Below are positions 5,820 through 13,473 of a stretch of 14,934 nucleotides of DNA, piece after piece. The DNA is from JBBRMQ01 sp038230775 (GTDB taxonomy: Bacteria > Acidobacteriota > Thermoanaerobaculia > Gp7-AA8): NCBI GenBank assembly GCA_038230775.1, contig JBBRMQ010000090.1, positions 1-14,934 of the forward strand. Direction: 5' to 3'. The notes under the pieces were generated by a model that searched no databases, was not told the DNA's origin, and saw nothing but the letters and a program-made list of their open reading frames with translations. The position numbers and the translations under genes are program-made. The first letter of the stretch is position 1, and every line of letters starts with the position of its first letter.

Positions 5820-7507
5820 CCAGCGCCGCGTTTTTTCTCATCACCCGGAATCTGAAGAACCGCGTCATGAGGTCGGTTCTGCGACTGCGTCAGCCGCGCT
5901 ACATCGTGGGCGCAGTACTTGCCGGCACGTACTTCTGGTCCGTGATCTTCCGCAAGCATGCGGTCACCGTGATGTCGATGCGGCAGGGGCCGGTGAACGA
6001 GTTCATGATGCTGATCGTCAGCTTCGTGGCGCTGCTCTTCATCGTCGGCTCGTGGGCGCTGCCGGGCGATTCGCCCGGGCTGGTTTTCTCTGAAGCGGAG
6101 ATTCAGTTCTTCTTCGCCGGGCCGGTGAGCCGGCGACAGCTGCTGGCATACAAGGTCCTTCGATCGCAGGTGCAGAGCTTCTTCTCGGCAGTGATCTTCT
6201 CCGTGTTCGCGATGCGGGGCAGCCATTTCCTCGGCATGTGGGTCGCGCTCGCGGTTCTCGATGTCTACACGACGTTCGTGTCGTTCGCGCGCGCCCGCCT
6301 CAAACAGATGCACATCGGGTGGTGGTGGCGGCTGGCTGCTGTTGCCGTCGTGATCGCCCTCATCGGATGGATCGGCAACAGGCAGTTTCAAGACTCGTCG
6401 TTTAATATCCCGGAGGCGTACGGCACACCGCAGGCCAAGGCGTTCATGCACGCGATTGCCACGACCGCCGCGGTGCCTCCTCTCGGCACGATCCTCTATG
6501 CGCCCCGGCTTTTCGGCACGGCGGTGTACTCGTCGGCTCCGGCATTGCCGATCGTGATTCTGCTGGCATCCGCCTTCGTGTTCTTCTTTCTCACGGCGCA
6601 GCTGGACATCGCGTTCGAGGATGCGTCGATCGTTGCCTCGCAGCGATCACTGGCGCGGCGTTCCCGGATGCGCGGCATGCGATCGGGGCGCTCGACTGCG
6701 GCGATCAACCGCATCCGGCCGCCGTTTCAGTTAGGCGCAACCGGACGGCCCGAGGTGGCGATCATCTGGAAAAATCTGATCGGCACGCTGCGGATGACGC
6801 CGTTCCCGATCATCGGGATCGCGCTGCCGCTGGTCCTCGCCGCGGTCGCATCAATCTTCGGCAGCCACGTCGCCATCGCCGGAGCGATGGGAATGATGGG
6901 GCTCATGATCGCCTGCATGTTCGTCTTCTTCGGACCGCAGGCCTTGCGAGGCGATCTGCGCACCGACATGCTGCGGCTGGACGTGATCAAGACGTATCCG
7001 CTGTCGGCCGAGGCGCTGCTGGCGTCCGAGTTGATGGCGCCGCTGATCGTGATGTCGGTGTTCGAGATGGCGATGCTGCTGGTCAGCGTCTTCATTCTGC
7101 AGTTTGGCGGCGGTGGCGTGGCGTTCTTCACGACGCCGGAGTTCGTGGTGTCCGCATTTGTGTTCGTGGTGCCGGTCCTCGCGCTGCAACTCCTGATTCA
7201 GAACGGCGCCATCATTCTCTTTCCCGCCTGGAGCATGAGCACCGAGCCGAACCGCGGGTTCAGCGCAATGGGACAGCGATTTCTTTTCCTGATCGGCAAT
7301 CTCCTCACCCTCGGGATCGCAGTTGTTCCGGCCGCGGCGCTCTTCATCCCGGCCTATCTGCTACTGCACCATTCGGCGATCGGCATCCTGACCGCGACGT
7401 TGCTGCCGGTCGCCGTGTTGATCGTAGAGATCGTCGTAGCGCACAAGCTCCTCGCCGCGCAGTTCGAGTCGCTGGACATCGCGAACGACATCGACGCCGC
7501 AGGGTAA
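5816..7507 (+). CDS. ABC exporter membrane protein (ABC_export-like permease)
   Basis: This 563-aa integral membrane protein is the partner of the ATPase upstream. The start at 5816 (MTSAAFFLITRNLKNR) is fixed by the ATGA overlap; the frame is open further upstream, but only as a shadow of the ATPase gene. Many hydrophobic segments are visible (for example MMLIVSFVALLFIVG and LAAVAVVIALIGWIG), with more in the C-terminal half after a basic cytoplasmic stretch near RRSRMRGMRSGRS. The block GLVFSEAEIQFFFAGPVSRRQLLAYK is typical of the large ABC exporter domain family, in which transporter and ATPase genes are paired. The TAA stop (7505-7507) lies within the left inverted repeat of the RAYT cassette. 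The family is a good match; the cargo is unknown. Confidence 0.85.
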   Translation: MTSAAFFLITRNLKNRVMRSVLRLRQPRYIVGAVLAGTYFWSVIFRKHAVTVMSMRQGPVNEFMMLIVSFVALLFIVGSWALPGDSPGLVFSEAEIQFFFAGPVSRRQLLAYKVLRSQVQSFFSAVIFSVFAMRGSHFLGMWVALAVLDVYTTFVSFARARLKQMHIGWWWRLAAVAVVIALIGWIGNRQFQDSSFNIPEAYGTPQAKAFMHAIATTAAVPPLGTILYAPRLFGTAVYSSAPALPIVILLASAFVFFFLTAQLDIAFEDASIVASQRSLARRSRMRGMRSGRSTAAINRIRPPFQLGATGRPEVAIIWKNLIGTLRMTPFPIIGIALPLVLAAVASIFGSHVAIAGAMGMMGLMIACMFVFFGPQALRGDLRTDMLRLDVIKTYPLSAEALLASELMAPLIVMSVFEMAMLLVSVFILQFGGGGVAFFTTPEFVVSAFVFVVPVLALQLLIQNGAIILFPAWSMSTEPNRGFSAMGQRFLFLIGNLLTLGIAVVPAAALFIPAYLLLHHSAIGILTATLLPVAVLIVEIVVAHKLLAAQFESLDIANDIDAAG

Positions 7508-7548
7508 CGCCGGCGGCCCGCCGGCGGGACCGCCGCCGGCTCGGCGGC
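7504..7548 (+). repeat. Left REP-type inverted repeat of the RAYT cassette
   Basis: This 45-bp G+C-rich unit begins GTAACGCCGGCGG and contains nested palindromes (GCCGGCGG against CCGCCGGC). Read against the reverse complement of 8195-8239 it matches at 41 of 45 positions, with no gaps. The four differences are all transitions. It begins with GTAA where the right copy begins with GTAG, the tetranucleotide often found at the 5' end of REP elements. The TAA of the permease stop is part of it. Confidence 0.85.
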
Positions 7549-7558
7549 CGCACCGAGG

Positions 7559-7564
7559 TACAAT
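7559..7564 (+). promoter_or_regulatory. Possible -10 box for the RAYT gene
   Basis: TACAAT is a good match to a bacterial -10 hexamer. It lies 11 bases after the left REP and 53 bases before the ATG at 7618. No -35 is recognisable, since the position expected for it is inside the REP. This is only a candidate. Confidence 0.25.
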
Positions 7565-7617
7565 CAGATCGCCACACGAAGCGCATCCCCTGCGCGTTGA
7601 CTCGCTCCTTCCGCCCT

Positions 7618-8193
7618 ATGCCCGGAAGGTTTTCCTACCAAAACATCACGGTACGTTCCCGCGGTTACCTGCCTCATTGGGAGACGGAAGGCGGCACCTA
7701 CTTCATCACCTATCGCGAACGCGATTCCCTGCCGAAGCATGTGATTCTCCGCTTGCGCGAAGAACGACTCGCGATCCAACGCGGTATTTGCGGCGCACGC
7801 GAACCGAATGCGGTTGAGCGCTCCGAGATTCAATGTCGATTCGCTTTCCGTCTCGATGCGGAACTCGACATCGGCGTTGGGGAGTGTCGATTAGCAAACA
7901 TCGCGAACATCGTCGCTGAGAACCTGCGATACCACGAGGGAAGCCGCTATGACCTGCATGCTTGGTGCGTCATGCCGAATCACGTTCACGTGGTGGCTAC
8001 GCTGCGCGAAACACTTGCAAATGTCCTTCACAGCTGGAAGTCGTACGTCGCGCACGCCGTAGGAGAGCCGATTTTCGGGCGTGAATACTTTGATCGACTC
8101 ATCCGCGATGAGCGAGAGCTGGAGCAGACCATCGCCTACGTCCGCGACAACCCGCGCAAGGCCGGTTTGACCAACTGGCCCTGGGTGGGCTAA
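7618..8193 (+). CDS. REP-associated tyrosine transposase (RAYT, TnpA_REP, Y1 HUH family)
   Basis: This 191-aa single-strand endonuclease/transposase should recognise and nick REP hairpins like the two that flank it. Visible features are the N-terminal strand HWETEGGTYFITYRERDSLP, the histidine pair of the HUH motif in MPNHVHVVA (His122, His124), the family block REYFDRLIRDERELEQTIAYV, and the likely nucleophile Tyr174 in AYVRDNPRKAGL. The ATG at 7618 (MPGRFSYQN) is preferred to a TTG at 7597 because family members start close to this point. Between LHSWKSY and REYFDRL it is shorter than I expect, and it reads IFG where relatives usually have a WQ pair. Key catalytic residues are intact, so it may be active. 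The cassette sits between an ABC permease and an M16 peptidase, on the same strand as both. Confidence 0.9.
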   Translation: MPGRFSYQNITVRSRGYLPHWETEGGTYFITYRERDSLPKHVILRLREERLAIQRGICGAREPNAVERSEIQCRFAFRLDAELDIGVGECRLANIANIVAENLRYHEGSRYDLHAWCVMPNHVHVVATLRETLANVLHSWKSYVAHAVGEPIFGREYFDRLIRDERELEQTIAYVRDNPRKAGLTNWPWVG

Positions 8194-8194
8194 C

Positions 8195-8239
8195 GCCGCC
8201 GGGCCGACGGCGGTCCCGCCGGCGAGCCGCCGGCGCTAC
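8195..8239 (-). repeat. Right REP-type inverted repeat of the RAYT cassette
   Basis: On the minus strand this unit begins GTAGCGCCGGCGGCTCGCC and is the inverted partner of 7504-7548 (41 of 45 identical). It starts two bases after the RAYT stop codon. GTAG at its 5' end is the signature tetranucleotide reported for REPs mobilised by RAYTs in other bacteria. It ends 19 bases before the M16 peptidase start. Confidence 0.85.
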
Positions 8240-8243
8240 GAGC

Positions 8244-8249
8244 TATCAT
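8244..8249 (+). promoter_or_regulatory. Possible -10 box for the M16 peptidase gene
   Basis: TATCAT (TANNNT type) ends nine bases before the ATG at 8259. There is no Shine-Dalgarno in the short gap, so a leaderless or nearly leaderless transcript would fit. The -35 position falls in the right REP and has no recognisable hexamer. Confidence 0.3.
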
Positions 8250-8258
8250 CTGCGGCCT

Positions 8259-11135
8259 ATGACGCGAATCACGACCCTCCTGTTTGCTGTTCTGCTTCCC
8301 GCGATGACACACGCTGCCGACGTCCTCCCCTATCACGCCACCGAAAAGACGATGCCCAACGGGCTCAAGGTCATCGTCGTGCCCACCGGCTTCCCGAACA
8401 TCGTCGCGATGTACATTCCGGTGCAAACAGGATCGCGCAACGAGATGGAGCCCGGAAAATCGGGCTTCGCTCACTTCTTCGAGCACATCATGTCCCGCGG
8501 CACGCCCGCCTATCCGCCCGAAAAGTACAACGAGGTCGTCACGCGCGCCGGCGCGCGCGAGAACGCCAACACCTCGGACGACCGCACGGTCTACCACATC
8601 GTCTTCGCCAAAGAGGATCTGCCGAAGATCATGGAGATCTACGCGGACCGTTTCATGAATCTCTCCTATCCCGAGGCGGCGTTCAAGACCGAGGCGCGGG
8701 CAGTGCTCGGGGAGTACAACAAGAATTCTGCGAACCCGGTGCGAAAGCTGATCGAGGTTCAGCACGACGCAGCGTATAGCACCCACACCTACAAGCACAC
8801 CACGATGGGCTTCATCAAAGACATCGAGGACATGCCGAACCAGTACACCTACTCGAAAGAGTTCTTCAGCCGCTGGTACCGCCCGGAGTACACCACGATC
8901 ATCGTCACCGGCGACGTGAAGGCCGACGAGATCGTCAAGCTGGTCGAGAAATACTGGGGCGACTGGAAGCGTGGCACCTACAAGGCGACGATCCCCGCCG
9001 AGGCCGCGCACACCGCGCCGGTGTACGCGCATGTGCCCTGGAGCTCGAACACGCTTCCCTACGTCACCGTCGCGTTCCGTGGCCCGGCATTCACCGAAAT
9101 GAAGGACACGGCCGCGCTCGAGACGCTCTTCGATCTCGAGTTTGGCGAGACGTCCGACCTGCACAAGAAACTCGTCGACGACGAACAGAAAGTCGACGCC
9201 ATGTTCTACGACAACGACCCGCACGTCGATCCGTATCCGTTCACCGTCTTCGCCCGCGTGAAGAAAATGGACGACACGCTCTTCGTGCGCGATCAGATCC
9301 TCGCCACGCTCTCGAAAATGCGCGAGAAACTGGAATCGAAGGATCGCGTCGACCAGGCGAAGTCCTACAACCGCTACTCGCTCATCCGCTCGCTCGACAA
9401 CAGCGAGGCCGTCGCCGAGACTCTCTCCGAGTTCGTGAAGTTCCACCGCTCCTACGACACGCTCAACGAGTTCTATCGCGCGCAGGCTGCGCTGACCCCC
9501 ACCGAACTGCGCTCCGCGGCAAAGAAATTCATCACCGACAACAACCTCATCGTGACCACGCTGTCGAAAGACGCGATGCCATCGGCGATGAGCGCATGGC
9601 CGAAGCTCGCGACATTCACGGCCCAACCCGTTGCCAGCGCCATGTCCAGCGCGATGTCGAGCTCGATGCAGGAGCCCGCATCCGCTACGAACACCCTGCG
9701 CGTCATCACGCAGAAGTCGATCGTGCCGCAGGTCGAGTTCAAGCTGCTCTTCAACAGCGGCTCGGCGTCCGATCCGCAGGGCAAAGAGGGGCTGGCGGCG
9801 CTTGCGGCCGAGATGGTCGTCGACGCCGGTTCGCAGGCTATGAAGATCGATGAGATTCGCAAGGCGCTCTACCCGATGGCCGGCGCGTTCTACAGCCGCG
9901 TCGACAAGGACATGACGACGCTCACCGGCACGATCCATCGCGACAACTGGAAGAAGTTCTTCGACATCGCAATGCCGCAGCTGCTGGCGCCTGCGTTCCG
10001 CGACGAGGACTTCACGCGCATCAAGGACGGCCAGCTCAACGCCCTCAGGGAAAACCTCCGCAACAACAACGAAGAGGAGCTCGGCAAGGAAGAGCTCATG
10101 AATCGCCTCTACCACGGCACCCCGTACGGCCACACTCCCCTTGGCACCGTCGCCGGCCTGCAGTCCATCACGCTCGATGATGTGAAGCGCTTCATCGGCG
10201 ACAACTACACGCGATCGAACGTCGTCGTCGGAATCTCGGGCGACTATCCCGATTCCATGCTCACGCACCTCAAAAAGGACGTGGAGCAGCTCCCGCAAGG
10301 ATCGAAACTGGCGACGGGAATGAAGGGCCTGGCACCGATCGCGGGCCGGAAGTCGGAAGGCCTCACGGTCGAGATCATCCAGAAAGAGACGCGCGCCACG
10401 GCGATCTCGATCGGCGCCCCGCTGCCGCTGACCCGCGCGGACGGCGTCGACTTCGCGGCGCTCAACGTCGCACGCGCGTGGCTGGGCGAACATCGCATGT
10501 CGTCCGGCCGGCTCTTCAACCGCCTGCGCGAGATCCGCGGCCTGAACTACGGCGACTACGCGTACATCGAATACTTCAACAATCCGGGCGGACAGTTTTT
10601 CCCCAGTGCCAACATCGCGCGGCGCGCGCAGGCATTCGAGTTGTGGATCCGCCCGGTGGTGCCGGCAAACGCGCATATGGCGCTGCGCCTCGCGCTCTAC
10701 GAGCTGAACGGTCTCGTGCAGAATGGACTGACGAAAACCGATTTCGAGAACACGCGTCAGTACCTCATGAAGAACGTTTACGTCGCCACGTCGACGCAGG
10801 ATCAGCAGCTCGGGTACGCGCTCGACTCCTGGTGGTACGGGATTCCGGAGTACACGCAGTACATGCGTGGTCAGTACGCCAGGCTCACGCTCGATGACGT
10901 CAATCGCGCAATCAGGAAGTACCTCTCGCCCGCCGATCTCAACGTGGTGATCGTAACGAAGGATGCGGAAGCGCTGCGCGATCTCCTGGTCAGCGATGCG
11001 GTCTCGGAGATCAAATACGACGCACCGAAGCCCACGGACATCATGGATGAGGACAAGGTAATCGGCGCCTACAAGCTGAACATCAGGCCCGAGCGCGTGA
11101 CAATAACGCCGGTCGACAACATCTTCGCGAAGTGA
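8259..11135 (+). CDS. Secreted two-domain M16 zinc peptidase (pitrilysin/insulinase family)
   Basis: The gene encodes a 958-aa metallopeptidase. Residues 1-19 (MTRITTLLFAVLLPAMTHA) are a signal peptide, so it should act in the periplasm. The N-terminal M16 unit carries the inverted zinc motif HFFEH (His72, catalytic Glu75, His76) and, 76 residues later, EARAVLGEYNK, where Glu152 is the expected third ligand and Glu145 the conserved helper. A second M16 repeat starts near residue 480, after a low-complexity linker rich in Ala, Ser and Met. It lacks HXXEH, as expected for the inactive half of a fused pair; in many bacteria the two halves are separate genes. Late blocks include GQFFPSANIARRAQAFELWI and NLNVVIVTK-like strands. 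The substrate is unknown. It follows the RAYT cassette and converges on the 42-aa gene. Confidence 0.93.
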   Translation: MTRITTLLFAVLLPAMTHAADVLPYHATEKTMPNGLKVIVVPTGFPNIVAMYIPVQTGSRNEMEPGKSGFAHFFEHIMSRGTPAYPPEKYNEVVTRAGARENANTSDDRTVYHIVFAKEDLPKIMEIYADRFMNLSYPEAAFKTEARAVLGEYNKNSANPVRKLIEVQHDAAYSTHTYKHTTMGFIKDIEDMPNQYTYSKEFFSRWYRPEYTTIIVTGDVKADEIVKLVEKYWGDWKRGTYKATIPAEAAHTAPVYAHVPWSSNTLPYVTVAFRGPAFTEMKDTAALETLFDLEFGETSDLHKKLVDDEQKVDAMFYDNDPHVDPYPFTVFARVKKMDDTLFVRDQILATLSKMREKLESKDRVDQAKSYNRYSLIRSLDNSEAVAETLSEFVKFHRSYDTLNEFYRAQAALTPTELRSAAKKFITDNNLIVTTLSKDAMPSAMSAWPKLATFTAQPVASAMSSAMSSSMQEPASATNTLRVITQKSIVPQVEFKLLFNSGSASDPQGKEGLAALAAEMVVDAGSQAMKIDEIRKALYPMAGAFYSRVDKDMTTLTGTIHRDNWKKFFDIAMPQLLAPAFRDEDFTRIKDGQLNALRENLRNNNEEELGKEELMNRLYHGTPYGHTPLGTVAGLQSITLDDVKRFIGDNYTRSNVVVGISGDYPDSMLTHLKKDVEQLPQGSKLATGMKGLAPIAGRKSEGLTVEIIQKETRATAISIGAPLPLTRADGVDFAALNVARAWLGEHRMSSGRLFNRLREIRGLNYGDYAYIEYFNNPGGQFFPSANIARRAQAFELWIRPVVPANAHMALRLALYELNGLVQNGLTKTDFENTRQYLMKNVYVATSTQDQQLGYALDSWWYGIPEYTQYMRGQYARLTLDDVNRAIRKYLSPADLNVVIVTKDAEALRDLLVSDAVSEIKYDAPKPTDIMDEDKVIGAYKLNIRPERVTITPVDNIFAK

Positions 11136-11142
11136 CTGAGAA

Positions 11143-11213
11143 ACGGCTTCTGTGTGTGGGCAGGCTTTAGCCGGCCATTGACCGGCTGAAGCCGGTCCTC
11201 ACACTGAAGCCGT
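11143..11213. repeat. 71-bp inverted repeat between convergent genes (REP-like, possible bidirectional terminator)
   Basis: Two 32-base arms, 11143-11174 and 11182-11213, are reverse complements at 27 of 32 positions without gaps, around the 7-base loop CCATTGA. The arms hold the word AGCCGGT/GGCTT in both directions, with a strong inner stem AGCCGG/CCGGCT. It fills the gap between the M16 stop (11135) and the stop of the convergent 42-aa gene (11213-11215). A transcript from either side would fold into the hairpin, but no T-run follows the stem, so intrinsic termination is not certain. The sequence differs from the REPs at 7504 and 8195. Confidence 0.8.
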
Positions 11214-11341
11214 CACTTCGCCGCGGGCTTTGCGGCCTTCGCCGCCGCTTCCGCCTTGCGCTGACGGTCCTTCTCACGCTGCTGCGCGTTGTGCCGTTTC
11301 TGCACCGCGGTGCGCGCCTTGTCTCCGTTGATCTTTGACAT
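11213..11341 (-). CDS. Small basic Ala/Lys-rich protein (42 aa)
   Basis: The gene encodes 42 aa, starting MSKINGDKARTAVQKRHNAQ and ending in an alanine- and lysine-rich tail (AAAKAAKPAAK). It is strongly basic, has no cysteine, and is likely helical and nucleic-acid binding by composition only. It is supported by a Shine-Dalgarno (GGGAG at 11350-11354, eight bases before the ATG), by a position clear of other genes, and by a stop that abuts the inverted repeat. I recall similar short proteins opening with M-x-KI-x-GDKAR annotated as hypothetical in Acidobacteria, but could not search. A much longer frame through this stretch on the same strand runs antisense to two real genes and is not believed. 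Confidence 0.65.
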   Translation of the reverse strand: MSKINGDKARTAVQKRHNAQQREKDRQRKAEAAAKAAKPAAK

Positions 11342-11383
11342 CGAGTTGTCTCCCTTCCTCACATCTTCGCACGAACTGTCCGT

Positions 11384-11389
11384 TAAGCT
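11384..11389 (+). promoter_or_regulatory. Possible -10 box for the YbjQ-like gene
   Basis: TAAGCT (TANNNT type) is followed by exactly six bases and then the ATG at 11396, which would place the transcription start at or beside the start codon. No Shine-Dalgarno is present. The 54-base gap also has to hold the promoter of the divergent 42-aa gene. No -35 hexamer is clear. Confidence 0.3.
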
Positions 11390-11395
11390 GTCGTC

Positions 11396-11728
11396 ATGAA
11401 CCAGAGCATGACCACTACAGCATTCACATTCGACGGCTATCGGATCACGCGCAACCTCGGCATCGTCCGCGGGATCACCGTGCGCTCGCGCTCCATCCTC
11501 GGCACGATCGGCGCCGGACTGCAGACCATCGTCGGCGGCAACATCACGATCCTCACGGAGCTCTGCGAGAAAACGCGCGGCGAGGCCTTCGCGATGATGC
11601 TCCAGCACGCGCAGGCGATGGGCGCAAACGCGGTGATCGGCGTCCGCGACGACGCGACGGAGGTGATGCAGGGCGTCACGGAAGTCCTCTGCTACGGCAC
11701 GGCGGTGGTGGCGGAGGCTTCGGCCTAG
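11396..11728 (+). CDS. YbjQ-like (UPF0145 / heavy-metal-binding domain) protein
   Basis: This 110-aa soluble protein belongs to the YbjQ/UPF0145 family, a pentamer-forming domain of unknown biochemical role that is often named heavy-metal-binding on weak evidence. The family pattern is visible: GYRITRNLGIVRGITVRSRS (residues 14-33), then the helix ARG-like block KTRGEAFAMMLQHAQ, then MGANAVIGVRDDATEVMQG and the C-terminal strand VTEVLCYGTAVV. Its length is standard. The ATG at 11396 was chosen; another at 11408 (MTTTAF) is equally possible. The next gene begins four bases after its stop, so the two form an operon. Confidence 0.88.
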   Translation: MNQSMTTTAFTFDGYRITRNLGIVRGITVRSRSILGTIGAGLQTIVGGNITILTELCEKTRGEAFAMMLQHAQAMGANAVIGVRDDATEVMQGVTEVLCYGTAVVAEASA

Positions 11729-11731
11729 CCC

Positions 11732-12784
11732 ATGCGCCGATACTCGCTCCTCATCATTCTCTTCATGTCGCTCAGCGCCCAGGCGCAATGGCGTCCCTTC
11801 TTCGAGGGCGCGCTCTTCGTCACGCATGCCTCGCAGGCGGGACCGAAAAATGGCGAGAGCAAACTCTTCTCGACGAACTGGCTGTCCGCCGGCGCGGAAC
11901 GGCAGATCGGCAGGGCGACGATCCTGGCCGGCGCGCGGATCAGTCTGGAGCCCCTCACGATTCCGCGTGAGGGTTACCCGCAACTGCTGCAGTACATTTC
12001 TCCCGGCAGCGGGGGACCGCTCGTCGATCGGATGCGTGCACACGATCTCGTGCAGGAGATCGCGGTCGGCGCCGAGTGGCACGCGCTGCGGGTCTACCTT
12101 GCCCCAGTCGGCGAGCCTCCGCTCGGCGCCGAGCCGTTCGCGCAGAGGAGCTCGTCTGTCGATATCGCCGAAGCACCGTTTGCGTACGACGTGCAGGAAT
12201 CGTTTCACGTCGCGACACGGGTCATCAGCGTGGGCGCGTTCTGGCAGAGCTTCGCGATCGACGGCGGTGTTTTCCACGCTTCGAACACCACCAGCCGCCA
12301 CACATCGATCGACGACGGCAAGATCGATTCGTGGAGCGCGCGGGTGGCAATCGCGCCGCAGTCGCGTCTCTCGGCGCAACTCTCCGCCGGTCGCCTGGGC
12401 GACGGGAACGAAGACGTGACGAGCGGATCGCTCACGTACAACGCGGGCGCCTCATCGACCTCTGCGTTGTGGACCAGGCGCGGCCAGAGCACGGCGTACG
12501 GCCTCGAAACCGCACTGCGCCCCGGACGCAGCACCGTTCTGGCACGCGCCGAGTGGATCGATCGTCCGGCCGGCGTCTTTACCGTCGATCAACGGCGGAT
12601 GGCACACGTGACGCTTGGCTACATCCTCGACGTCGTACGCAACAACGCGTACCGCGCCGGCCTCGGCATCAACGTCGACTATCACAGCAGCACGAAGAGC
12701 CTGATCCGAAGCTACGGCCACAAGCCGCAGGGGATCTATGCGTTCGTGCGCGTCCGGACCGTCAGCCGCCACGCAGCAATGTGA
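11732..12784 (+). CDS. Exported hypothetical protein, probable outer-membrane barrel-like
   Basis: This 350-aa protein starts with a signal peptide (MRRYSLLIILFMSLSAQA, cleavage expected before QWRPFF). The mature part shows alternating strands with aromatic and Gly/Ser-rich turns, for example GATILAGARISLEPL, WSARVAIAPQSRLSAQLSAG and MAHVTLGYILDVVRNNAYRAGLGINVDY. I take this as beta-barrel-like, possibly a small outer-membrane protein, but no family is recognised. The last residues (VRVRTVSRHAAM) do not end in the phenylalanine usual for barrels, which lowers confidence in that reading. It starts four bases after the YbjQ-like stop and is convergent with yceH. Confidence 0.75.
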   Translation: MRRYSLLIILFMSLSAQAQWRPFFEGALFVTHASQAGPKNGESKLFSTNWLSAGAERQIGRATILAGARISLEPLTIPREGYPQLLQYISPGSGGPLVDRMRAHDLVQEIAVGAEWHALRVYLAPVGEPPLGAEPFAQRSSSVDIAEAPFAYDVQESFHVATRVISVGAFWQSFAIDGGVFHASNTTSRHTSIDDGKIDSWSARVAIAPQSRLSAQLSAGRLGDGNEDVTSGSLTYNAGASSTSALWTRRGQSTAYGLETALRPGRSTVLARAEWIDRPAGVFTVDQRRMAHVTLGYILDVVRNNAYRAGLGINVDYHSSTKSLIRSYGHKPQGIYAFVRVRTVSRHAAM

Positions 12785-12804
12785 TGTGTGGCGCTAGCCC
12801 ACAC

Positions 12805-13473
12805 TCAGCCCCCGAGCTTCTCTTTGAGGTCTTTCAACTCGTTCGTGAGCTGCGAGACCTGCTCTTCGAGTTTCTGGACTCGCGCAGACAACGGCTCACT
12901 TCGAGATTCTTCCATCGGAGCCGCGGCGGAGACTGTCTCGATGTGTTTACCGCCCAGCGTCTGCATCCATCGCGATTCTTTCTGCCCCGGCCGCCGCGGC
13001 AGCTCGGCGACCAGCGAGTCGAGATGGCCCAACGTGTCCTCGACTTCCTCGATGGATTCGAAGGAGTGCAACCGGTCGCTGCGTCCGCGCAACTCGCCCG
13101 GCGTCTGCGGCCCTCGCAGGAACAGCAGCGTCATGACCGCCTTCGACGGGCGATCGAGCTGCAGCGCCGTATCGAGGTTGTGCTCCCAGCGCGTCGCCCG
13201 GCCGCCTAACACCTTCCAAACGAGCTTCTCGTCCTGGAGCCGGTCGAGTGCGCGCTGGATCTCGCTCGCGCCCAGCTCCATCACCGGCTCGCGATTCGAT
13301 TTCTGACTGCACGCCGCGACCAGCGCGTTGAGAGTCAGCGGGTAGTATTCGGGCGTCGACATCTGCTTCTCGGCGAGCGCTCCGAGGATGCGGGTTTCGA
13401 CGGGGTCGAGGTCGCGGGCGGGAAGCGTGCGCGGCTTTTTCTCTCCGGAGAGATCGGTGACGTAATGGCTCAT
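12805..13473 (-). CDS. yceH: YceH (DUF480/UPF0502) family protein
   Basis: This 222-aa protein is made of tandem winged-helix domains; its biological role is not established. The family signature is complete: LDPVETRILGALAEKQMSTPEYYPLTLNALVAACSQKSNREPVMEL (about residues 23-68), then the second domain with VLGGRATRWEHNLD, VMTLLFLRGPQTPGELRGRS and the FESIEEVEDTLGHL helix. The C terminus (SARVQKLEEQVSQLTNELKDLKEKLGG) is a predicted coiled coil, as in the family. The ATG at 13473 overlaps the stop of the GlpD-like gene as ATGA (13470-13473), so the two are translationally coupled. It is convergent with the exported protein gene, 20 bases apart. Confidence 0.95.
   Translation of the reverse strand: MSHYVTDLSGEKKPRTLPARDLDPVETRILGALAEKQMSTPEYYPLTLNALVAACSQKSNREPVMELGASEIQRALDRLQDEKLVWKVLGGRATRWEHNLDTALQLDRPSKAVMTLLFLRGPQTPGELRGRSDRLHSFESIEEVEDTLGHLDSLVAELPRRPGQKESRWMQTLGGKHIETVSAAAPMEESRSEPLSARVQKLEEQVSQLTNELKDLKEKLGG

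Noticed and set aside
7597..7617. Upstream TTG start for the RAYT
   Set aside because: It adds seven residues with no family similarity; the ATG at 7618 fits the usual N terminus.
9625..9690. Met/Ala/Ser-rich repeat in the M16 gene
   Set aside because: This is the low-complexity linker between the two M16 halves, kept in frame; it needs no separate explanation.
8190..10676. An 828-codon open frame antisense to the M16 peptidase gene
   Set aside because: It mirrors the M16 codons in the complementary frame, a known effect of high third-position G+C; its translation is rich in Arg, Val, His and Asp with no domain, while the plus strand encodes an intact peptidase.
11213..12379. A 388-codon minus-strand frame containing the 42-aa gene
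   Set aside because: Most of it is antisense to the YbjQ-like gene and part of the exported protein gene; only the last 42 codons have their own Shine-Dalgarno and plausible composition.
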